From an uncultured Verrucomicrobiota bacterium (GTDB lineage: Bacteria; Verrucomicrobiota; Verrucomicrobiia; Chthoniobacterales; SZAS-18): DNA of 11,230 bases. The position numbers and the translations under genes were made by a program. The notes below the pieces were generated by a model. That model had not been told where the DNA came from and searched no databases. It saw only the letters and a list, made by a program, of their open reading frames with translations. Within the stretch, counting starts at the first letter, position 1, and each line of letters begins with the position of its first letter. Shown here piece after piece: positions 5,645 to 11,230 of the stretch. The stretch lies in contig CALMOL010000027.1 of NCBI GenBank assembly GCA_937871685.1, positions 1-11,230 of the forward strand. The letters are read 5' to 3'.

Positions 5645-7189
5645 ATGAAAACTTCCTCTCCTAAGTTCAACCCCTCCGCCCTTCTGCGCCGGCTCGGCCT
5701 CGAGAAAATTAACGACGGTGTCTTCGACGGCGAGTGGGGCGGGCGCGGCCCGGCCATCGAGTCCGTGTCGCCCGTGGACGGGCGGGTCATCGCCGCGGTG
5801 CGCACCGCCTCGCCGGAGGACTACGAGCGCGTCGTGCAGCGCGCTCAGGCGGCCTTCGCGACGTGGCGCGCCGTGCCCGCACCGGTGCGCGGCGAGACCG
5901 TCCGCCGCCTCGGCAACGCCCTGCGCGCCGCCAAGGCCGACCTCGGCCGGCTCGCCACGCTGGAGAGCGGCAAGATCATCGCCGAGGGCGAGGGCGAGGT
6001 GCAGGAGATGATCGACATCTGCGACTTCGCCGTGGGCCTTTCTCGCCAGCTCTACGGCCTGACCATCGCCTCCGAGCGACCCTCGCACCGCCTCATGGAG
6101 CAATGGCACCCGCTGGGACTCATCGGGATCATCTCGGCCTTCAACTTCCCGGTGGCCGTGTGGTCCTGGAACGCCGCGCTCGCCGCCGTGTGCGGGAATG
6201 CCTCGATCTGGAAGCCCTCCGAGAAGACGCCGCTCACCGCCGTGGCCGTCACCAGGATCGCCCAGCGCGTGTGCCGCGAGACCGGGGCCGACCCCGCGAT
6301 CTTCTCGCTGCTCGTGGGCGATGGCCCCAGCGTCGGCGAGCGCCTCGCCGCCGACCGCCGCGTGCCGCTTGTTTCCGCCACGGGATCTTGCGCGATGGGC
6401 CGGCGCGTCGCCGCCGTGGTGGCCTCGCGGCTCGGGCGCTCGCTGCTTGAGCTGGGCGGGAACAACGCGCTCATCGTCACGCCGTCGGCCGACCTCGGCA
6501 TGGCGGCGCGCGGCATTTTCTTCGGCGCGGTCGGCACGGCCGGCCAGCGCTGCACCTCGACCCGCCGCGTGTTCGTCCACGAATCCGTCGAGGGGACGTT
6601 GCGCAAGAAGCTCCTGGCCGCTTACCGGTCGCTCCCCATCGGCTCGCCGCTCGATCCCGGCACGCTGATGGGGCCGCTGATCGATCGACCGTCGGTCGAA
6701 CGCTACCTCGCCGCGGTGCGCGAGGTCCGGGCGCAGAAGGGCCGCGTGATCTTCGGCGGCGAGGAACGGCCCGACCTGCCCGGCGGCTGCTACGTCACGC
6801 CCTGCCTCGCGGCCTCCCGGGCCGACATGCCCTTGGTGCAGGAGGAAGTCTTCGGCCCGCTGTTGCACCTCATTCCCTACCGCAACTTCGCCGATGCCCT
6901 CGCGATGCAGAACGCGGTGCCGCAGGGCCTTTCGTCCGCGATCTTCACGAACGATTACCGCGAGGCCGAGACCTTCCTCTCCGCCGTCGGCTCCGACTGC
7001 GGCATCGCCAACGTGAACACCGGCACGAGCGGCGCCGAGATCGGTGGCGCCTTCGGCGGCGAGAAGGACACCGGCGGCGGCCGCGAGAGCGGCTCCGATT
7101 CCTGGAAGAACTACATGAGACGCCAGACGAACACGCTGAACTACTCCTCGTCGCTGCCGCTGGCGCAGGGAATCGTGTTCGGCGAGTGA
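5645..7189 (+). CDS. amaB: L-aminoadipate-semialdehyde dehydrogenase (ALDH7 family)
   Basis: This 514-residue NAD(P)-dependent aldehyde dehydrogenase resembles antiquitin/ALDH7A1 and Pseudomonas AmaB, which oxidise 2-aminoadipate 6-semialdehyde to L-2-aminoadipate (EC 1.2.1.31). Visible catalytic elements are SAFNFP with Asn167, the cofactor-binding WKPSE with Lys190, LLELGGNN with general base Glu269, GQRCTSTRR with nucleophile Cys303, and QEEVFGP with Glu401. The C-terminal segment NTGTSGAEIGGAFGGEKDTG (458-477) and GGRESGSDSWKNYMRR are diagnostic of the ALDH7 subfamily. The N-terminus (FNPSALLRRLGL, then GVFDGEW) supports ATG 5645. There is no Shine-Dalgarno, and a 12-codon ORF starting at 5626 overlaps the start in another frame. 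Its position after lat makes a two-step lysine catabolic module. The two may or may not share a transcript, since element 2 lies between them. The start is well supported and the substrate is inferred with good confidence. Confidence 0.94.
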   Translation: MKTSSPKFNPSALLRRLGLEKINDGVFDGEWGGRGPAIESVSPVDGRVIAAVRTASPEDYERVVQRAQAAFATWRAVPAPVRGETVRRLGNALRAAKADLGRLATLESGKIIAEGEGEVQEMIDICDFAVGLSRQLYGLTIASERPSHRLMEQWHPLGLIGIISAFNFPVAVWSWNAALAAVCGNASIWKPSEKTPLTAVAVTRIAQRVCRETGADPAIFSLLVGDGPSVGERLAADRRVPLVSATGSCAMGRRVAAVVASRLGRSLLELGGNNALIVTPSADLGMAARGIFFGAVGTAGQRCTSTRRVFVHESVEGTLRKKLLAAYRSLPIGSPLDPGTLMGPLIDRPSVERYLAAVREVRAQKGRVIFGGEERPDLPGGCYVTPCLAASRADMPLVQEEVFGPLLHLIPYRNFADALAMQNAVPQGLSSAIFTNDYREAETFLSAVGSDCGIANVNTGTSGAEIGGAFGGEKDTGGGRESGSDSWKNYMRRQTNTLNYSSSLPLAQGIVFGE

Positions 7190-7222
7190 AAGCGGATCGC
7201 TTGTCGGGAACGCTCGCTGGGC

Positions 7223-8245
7223 ATGAATCTGCGCGTCGTTCAGCTTGTCAGCCTTCTCGCCGCAGGTCGCCTTTTCGCCATCGGCGACCCCGTCTGGACG
7301 GCCGAACAACTCTTTCACGGCGAGCCGCTTCCCCGCGAGTTTGACGCCGACAGGATGGCGCGCTTCGTCGCGGCGTCGGGTGAACGCCGGGAGGGCCGGG
7401 CCGTCTGGCAAGCGCTGGGATACCCTGAGCCGCCGGTGAAAACCGCTGCGGTCCGGGCCGCCCGGGAACTCTCGCGCGACGAGCAGTTGTTCCTCCTCCA
7501 AGCCGTGCTAGGGGACGACCCCACCTGGGATGCGATTCGCTTCGGCACCGGGTGGGACGAGGCTCAGCGCGATGCGTTTGAGCGGGCGTGCCTTGCATTG
7601 ATTCGCCACGCGTCGGACAACCCGCTCGTGTGGATCGATTTTTCGTGGGAAGCGGAGAGGGATGCGGTCCGGGAGCGCCTCGTCGCTCCAGACTTGCGGC
7701 GAAGCTCGGCGCTTCGCCTCTCGTGGGAAACGCCGCTCGTCCGGGCGGTGACCCTCCTCCCGGTCCGATGGGGCGCGATTCCTGAGCCTCCGGTCCCCGG
7801 TTTGGACTTGATGGGTGCCGCGTCGATGTCCCGCCGTTTCATCCGCCTCGAAGCCCTGCTCGAGCGGGTGCGCGTTCCCGGGGCCGAGAACCGCGCCGAT
7901 TGGCCGGCCGTTCTCGAGGAAGCTCGCGACCGCGCCGCGGTGGAAGTGCTAATCGCCGCGTTTGAGGGGCTCGCGCGAGGCTCCCGGCGTCTGCCCTCCC
8001 TTCTGGCCACGGTTTCCGAAATGACGCGCACGAGTCGGCGCGTTTTCGCGCGCGCAGCCCTGGAAACGGACGCCCTGTGGGTGGACCGGCGCTTCGAGGC
8101 GGGGAGTGAGGGAGGCTTTTCCGAAACTCTGCGCGGTAATCGCGCCTTCGCCGATCTGCTCTCGGACCTATTGGGCGAGTCACCAAGCCCGCTGGATACG
8201 CCCGACGAACGGCAGGCCGTCGCGCGTCGGCTGCGCAAGTCGTGA
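7223..8245 (+). CDS. Uncharacterised 340-residue protein, possibly exported
   Basis: I do not recognise the family. The N-terminus has a short hydrophobic run (residues 5-19, ending LFA before IGDP) that could be a signal peptide. It is weak because an Arg interrupts it. The rest is hydrophilic, rich in Arg, Ala, Leu and Trp, and looks mainly helical, with no cysteine cluster, nucleotide-binding loop or repeat that I can see. The gene begins 33 bases after amaB on the same strand, so read-through is plausible. Its third codon positions carry noticeably more A/T than amaB or aspS (for example AAT, GTT, CTT, GGT and CTT among the first 20 codons), consistent with weaker selection, lower expression or a different origin. 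A long uninterrupted frame that fits neatly between two firm genes supports it as real. ATG 7223 lacks a Shine-Dalgarno, as do its neighbours. Confidence 0.72.
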   Translation: MNLRVVQLVSLLAAGRLFAIGDPVWTAEQLFHGEPLPREFDADRMARFVAASGERREGRAVWQALGYPEPPVKTAAVRAARELSRDEQLFLLQAVLGDDPTWDAIRFGTGWDEAQRDAFERACLALIRHASDNPLVWIDFSWEAERDAVRERLVAPDLRRSSALRLSWETPLVRAVTLLPVRWGAIPEPPVPGLDLMGAASMSRRFIRLEALLERVRVPGAENRADWPAVLEEARDRAAVEVLIAAFEGLARGSRRLPSLLATVSEMTRTSRRVFARAALETDALWVDRRFEAGSEGGFSETLRGNRAFADLLSDLLGESPSPLDTPDERQAVARRLRKS

Positions 8246-8341
8246 GACGCACGCTTCGGGCGCTCTGCGCGCCGGAGATTCATCCCCCTGACCGCATTCT
8301 CTTCTGGCGCGTCGGCGGCTTCCCGCTACGGTCCGCGCCCC

Positions 8342-10129
8342 ATGTTTGCCGCCGCCTACCGCACCCGCCACTGCGCCGAGCTTCGCCCGGAGCACGAGGG
8401 TAACACCGTTTCGCTCGCCGGCTGGGTCTCCGTCCGCCGCGACCACGGCGGCGTGATCTTCATCGACCTGCGCGACCGCGAGGGCGTCACGCAGATCGTG
8501 TTCCGGCCGGAGGAAAACGCCGCCGTCGCCGCGCAGGCGCACCACCTGCGCTCCGAGGACGTGATCTCGGTGACCGGCCGCGTGGAGCGTCGCTCCGAGG
8601 CCACCGTCAACGCGCAGCTCCCCACCGGCGCCGTGGAAGTCGTGGCGGCCGAGTTGCGCGTGCTGAACAAGGCCGAGGTGCCGCCGTTCCCGCTCGACGA
8701 CCCGTCCGTCAACGAGGACCTGCGGCTCCAATACCGCTACCTCGACCTGCGCACCGCCGCGATGCAGCGCAACCTGCGCGTCCGCCACCGCGCCGTGAAG
8801 GCCACGCGCGACTACTTCGACGCGCAGGGCTTCATCGAAGTCGAGACGCCCATCCTTTCGAACCCCACGCCCGAGGGAGCGCGCGACTTCCTCGTGCCGT
8901 CGCGTCTTCACGCTGGCTCCTTTTACGCGCTGCCGCAGGCGCCGCAGCAATACAAGCAGCTCCTCCAGGTCGCCGGCCTGGAGAAATACTTCCAGATCGC
9001 GAAGTGCTTCCGCGACGAGGATCAGCGCGCCGACCGCCAGCCGGAATTCACGCAGATCGACGTGGAAGCTTCGTTCGTCGGCCAGGAGGACATCATCCGC
9101 CTCACCGAGGGAATGCTCGCGGCCGTGTTTCAGGCCGCCGTCGGCGCCGAGGTCGCGACACCGTTCCCGCGCATGACGTGGCACGACGCGATGAACCGCT
9201 TCGGCTCCGACAAGCCGGACCTTCGCTTCAGTCTGGAACTCACCGAGTTCACCGACCTCTTCCGCGCCAGCGAGTTCAAGGTCTTCCGCTCCATCGCCGA
9301 CGGCGGCGGCGCCATCAAGGCGCTGCGTGCGCCCGGCCTCTCGCCCTTGCTCTCCCGCGAGCAGCTCAAGAAATGGGAGGAATGGGTGAAGCAGGAGTTC
9401 GGTGCGAAGGGCCTCGCCTACCTGCGCCGCAAGGACGGGGAATGGGACTCGCCCATCGCGAAGTTCATGTCCGAGGCGGAGAAGACGGCGCTCGTCGAGC
9501 GCACCGGCTTCACCGACGACGACATCCTCTTCTTCGGCGCCGGCCCGTGGGACCAGGTCTGCGAGACGCTCGGCCGCGTGCGCCTGCGCGCCGCCGACCA
9601 CCTCGGCCTCATCAAGGCCGCGGGCGACCGCCGCGAGTTCCTGTGGGTCACGGACTTCCCGCTGCTCCAGTTCGCGCCGGAGGAAAACCGCTGGGTCGCC
9701 GTCCATCACCCCTTCACGCGCCCCAACGCCGACGACCTGCCGCTGGTCGATTCCGATCCCGGCAAGGCCCGCGCCGTGGCCTATGATGTGGTGCTCAACG
9801 GCGTCGAGCTGGGCGGCGGTTCCATCCGCATCCACGAGCGCGACCTCCAGGCGAAGATGTTCACCGTGATGGGCATCGGCCCCGAGGAGCAGCAGAAGAA
9901 GTTCGGCCATCTGCTGAAGGCCTTCTCCTTCGGCGCCCCGCCGCATGGCGGCATCGCGCTGGGACTCGACCGCTTGGTCATGCTCCTGTGCGGCGCTCAA
10001 TCCATCCGCGAGGTGATGGCCTTCCCGAAGAACAACCGCGCGCTGGACCTGATGACCCGCGCCCCGCTGGAAGTGGAGCCACGCCAATACCGCGAGCTGC
10101 ACCTCCAGCCCGCGGCACCCAAGGGCTGA
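8342..10129 (+). CDS. aspS: Aspartyl-tRNA synthetase, bacterial type
   Basis: This 595-residue class IIb synthetase charges tRNA-Asp with aspartate in the cytoplasm. An N-terminal OB-fold anticodon-binding domain (about 1-110, with GWVSVRRDHGGVIFIDLRDR) is followed by the catalytic core. Motif 1 lies around FIEVETPIL (164-172), motif 2 at FRDEDQRADRQPEFTQID (223-240) and motif 3 at GLDRLVMLL (541-549). The bacteria-specific GAD insertion lies at about 300-420. Length matches bacterial AspRS (about 590). His35 occupies the place of the histidine (H31 in Pseudomonas) linked to non-discriminating enzymes, rather than the leucine of Escherichia coli AspRS. Misacylation of tRNA-Asn is therefore possible. 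ATG 8342 begins the expected N-terminus and is preceded by CCGCGCCCC, with no Shine-Dalgarno. It has no functional tie to the lysine genes. Confidence 0.98.
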   Translation: MFAAAYRTRHCAELRPEHEGNTVSLAGWVSVRRDHGGVIFIDLRDREGVTQIVFRPEENAAVAAQAHHLRSEDVISVTGRVERRSEATVNAQLPTGAVEVVAAELRVLNKAEVPPFPLDDPSVNEDLRLQYRYLDLRTAAMQRNLRVRHRAVKATRDYFDAQGFIEVETPILSNPTPEGARDFLVPSRLHAGSFYALPQAPQQYKQLLQVAGLEKYFQIAKCFRDEDQRADRQPEFTQIDVEASFVGQEDIIRLTEGMLAAVFQAAVGAEVATPFPRMTWHDAMNRFGSDKPDLRFSLELTEFTDLFRASEFKVFRSIADGGGAIKALRAPGLSPLLSREQLKKWEEWVKQEFGAKGLAYLRRKDGEWDSPIAKFMSEAEKTALVERTGFTDDDILFFGAGPWDQVCETLGRVRLRAADHLGLIKAAGDRREFLWVTDFPLLQFAPEENRWVAVHHPFTRPNADDLPLVDSDPGKARAVAYDVVLNGVELGGGSIRIHERDLQAKMFTVMGIGPEEQQKKFGHLLKAFSFGAPPHGGIALGLDRLVMLLCGAQSIREVMAFPKNNRALDLMTRAPLEVEPRQYRELHLQPAAPKG

Positions 10130-10145
10130 GGGTGCGCCAGACCGT

Positions 10146-10300
10146 GGGAAAACCACAGATTAACGCAGATCAAAGGAGATTGTTGGCGACCAAGGTCGAG
10201 AGCCTCAGCCCAGCGGGTCCCAAAGCGGTCTCACTGGTATGTCGCCCGCGCCCGGCCAGACCATAATCTCCTTTAATCTGCGAAAATCTGTGGCTTTCCC
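10146..10300. repeat. Long inverted-repeat element 3 (155 bp)
   Basis: The arms 10146-10183 and 10263-10300 are inverted copies over 38 nt with 33 matches. The left arm reads GGGAAAACCACAGATTAACG at its outer end and the right arm ends with AATCTGTGG and CTTTCCC. The 79-nt interior holds another complementary pair, GGCGAC (10185-10190) with GTCGCC (10241-10246). Arm ends are related to element 1 (both start ACCACAGATT). It lies 16 bases after the aspS stop and 70 bases before the likely start of the next gene. It has no T-tract, so a simple terminator role is not supported. Confidence 0.87.
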
Positions 10301-10370
10301 CGGTCGTTCGCTGGCAAGCCGGTCGGCCGTTTTCGTTTTCCCGCGGGCGATCCCCGTCGGATGCTGGCGC

Positions 10371-11230
10371 GTGATCTTCCCGTCACGCCTTTCCCGATGT
10401 CTGCTCGCCGGTGCCGCCGCGGCGATGCTGCTCGCGTCGTCTTCTCCCGCCGCGCCGGCCAAGCCAGCGCCCGCCGCGACGCCGGTCGTCTCCCCGAAGC
10501 CGGCCGCCAAGGGCAAGGGCAAGGCCGCGGCGACGCCGACGCCGGCTCCTTCACCGTCTCCCACTCCGACCGCCGAGGAGAAGATCCCGCTGCCCTTCGA
10601 CCTCTCGTGGGGCGACCAGACCGACCACGTCAGCTACCTCCTCACGCGCGTGAAGGCGACGATCCGCGAGCGCCGCACCTTCGCCGAGAAGGGCGAGGCG
10701 CTCATCGTCCAAGGCGTCCCCGTCCCCGGCCTGCGCGAAACGCGCCTCCTTTTCCAAGAGGGCTTCCTCGTCGGCATCGACATCGACTACGGCGCGGCCA
10801 ACTGGGGCGTGGACCGCTACAACACCGGCATGGCCCAGCTCCGCCGCAAGCTGGAGAAAACCTTCAGCGGCCCCGGCCAGATGCTCCGCCGCGGACCGGT
10901 CGAGAACCCGCCGCCCGGCGTCCAGCAGACGCTCACCGGCTACGAATGGAAGGCATGGGACACGAGCGTGATGCTCGTCTATTTCCAGGCCGAGAAGAAG
11001 GACGGCGACGCCGTGAAGGACGCCTTCCGCTCGCTGCTCCTGCGCTACCGCTTCCGCGCGCCGGCCGATCCCGCCCGCGATCCCGTGAAGAAAGGCGGCA
11101 AGCCCCCGCCGCAGCTTCCGCCCGGTGAGCGCGATCGACTCGATGCGCGGCGGCGTGTTGTCGACGAGGACGGTGTCCGACTCGAGCGCGTGCTTCTGGA
11201 CCTGCTCGGGCGGGTTCGCCGGCTCGTCGC
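10371..11230 (+). CDS. Exported protein with Ala/Pro-rich linker, 3'-partial
   Basis: The family is not recognised. From GTG 10371 the frame encodes a good Sec signal peptide: Arg residues in MIFPSRLSRC, a hydrophobic run LLAGAAAAMLLA, and a likely cut after SPAAPA at residue 30. A low-complexity Ala/Pro/Lys/Thr linker follows (about 31-68). A compact globular part comes next (about 69-240), beginning KIPLPFDLSWGDQTDHV and containing GFLVGIDIDYG and YNTGMAQLRRKLEKTF. This suggests a periplasmic or surface-facing domain. Nothing in it reveals a catalytic function. The GTG is chosen because it alone gives a full signal peptide; ATG 10425 would cut into it. The Shine-Dalgarno is absent. Protein-like composition stops near PPPQLPPGE (about 11127). 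The frame stays open to the window end, but beyond that point the opposite strand looks coding, so the natural C-terminus may be missing or replaced. Confidence 0.7.
   Translation, partial: MIFPSRLSRCLLAGAAAAMLLASSSPAAPAKPAPAATPVVSPKPAAKGKGKAAATPTPAPSPSPTPTAEEKIPLPFDLSWGDQTDHVSYLLTRVKATIRERRTFAEKGEALIVQGVPVPGLRETRLLFQEGFLVGIDIDYGAANWGVDRYNTGMAQLRRKLEKTFSGPGQMLRRGPVENPPPGVQQTLTGYEWKAWDTSVMLVYFQAEKKDGDAVKDAFRSLLLRYRFRAPADPARDPVKKGGKPPPQLPPGERDRLDARRRVVDEDGVRLERVLLDLLGRVRRLV
11121..11228 (-). other. Minus-strand coding fragment (VDNTPP-type), truncated at both ends
   Basis: Read on the minus strand from 11228 downwards, 36 codons give a protein-like sequence containing DEPANPPEQVQKHAL and SDTVLVDNTPPRIESIAL. 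All third codon positions from 11228 to 11121 are G or C, a strong coding signature. The phrase ending VDNTPPRI resembles junctions between beta-sandwich or propeller-type extracellular domains that I recall from large proteins of Planctomycetota and Verrucomicrobiota. The gene would enter from right of the window. Left of about 11120 the frame stays open, but the sequence turns arginine-rich and loses the codon signature, with no stop codon at the break. It therefore looks cut off, by rearrangement or by assembly. Confidence 0.45.

Noticed and set aside
5564..7501. 645-codon open frame on the minus strand opposite amaB
   Set aside because: It is a shadow of amaB: low-complexity Arg/Gly/His composition and no family motifs.
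8246..8341. Small hairpin GGCGC/GCGCC in the gap before aspS, considered as a terminator
   Set aside because: The stem is only 5 bp with no T-tract. Such pairs are frequent by chance in this base composition.
8180..10156. 658-codon open frame on the minus strand opposite aspS
   Set aside because: It is a shadow of aspS created by G/C at third positions. Its composition is not protein-like.
10130..10370. Element 3 as an intrinsic terminator of aspS
   Set aside because: The loop is about 80 nt and no T-run follows, so it does not look like a rho-independent terminator.
10361..11128. 255-codon plus-strand frame beginning with ATG at 10361
   Set aside because: It is the wrong frame: Arg/Pro-rich and without a fold. 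The frame starting at GTG 10371 has a signal peptide, linker and globular domain.
1..11230. CRISPR arrays, tRNA or rRNA genes, phage or transposase genes
   Set aside because: No regularly spaced direct repeats, no tRNA-like cloverleaf and no recognisable mobile-element protein were seen on either strand.

Overview
The window is GC-rich DNA with long, tightly packed bacterial genes. It holds a partial ABC-2-like permease, a Bax inhibitor-1/YccA protein, a two-gene lysine degradation module and a bacterial-type aspartyl-tRNA synthetase. The Bax inhibitor-type protein, the large permease-like protein, the near absence of Shine-Dalgarno sequences and the ACCACAGATT-type intergenic repeats together remind me of Verrucomicrobiota, perhaps Opitutae. 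That assignment is an inference from style, not a measured result. Both ends of the window cut through coding sequence, so this may be a whole metagenomic contig or an internal slice.

Layout, left to right. Positions 3-1664 (+) are the 3' part of a polytopic membrane protein resembling an ABC-2 permease. Positions 1753-2469 (+) encode a Bax inhibitor-1/YccA family membrane protein. It converges on a minus-strand pair: a 164-residue protein of unknown function (2504-2998) and a type II haloacid dehalogenase-like hydrolase (3132-3863). The 225-base divergent gap 3864-4088 carries a long inverted repeat and a candidate promoter for the next gene. Positions 4089-5459 (+) encode L-lysine 6-transaminase (lat) and 5645-7189 (+) an ALDH7-family alpha-aminoadipate-semialdehyde dehydrogenase (amaB type). 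A second long inverted repeat lies between them. Positions 7223-8245 (+) encode an unrecognised 340-residue protein, and 8342-10129 (+) encode aspS. A third long inverted repeat (10146-10300) separates aspS from an exported, Ala/Pro-rich-linker protein that starts about 10371 and runs towards the window end. No stretch longer than 300 bases lacks a gene.

lat and amaB together would convert L-lysine through 2-aminoadipate 6-semialdehyde (in equilibrium with piperideine-6-carboxylate) to L-2-aminoadipate. The remaining genes do not obviously belong to that pathway.

The most unusual signal is a set of three intergenic elements of 140-155 bp. Each is bounded by inverted arms of 23-38 nt and encloses a 79-104 nt interior that is not obviously shared. 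Two of them (3875-4026, 10146-10300) have related arms beginning ACCACAGATT. The third has different arms, but shares a 12-nt right-hand flank (GGCCGTCTCGCC) with the first. Each sits upstream of a plus-strand gene. The last ~110 bases are also odd: coding signal jumps to the minus strand without a stop on either strand, which suggests a chimeric end or a rearrangement.
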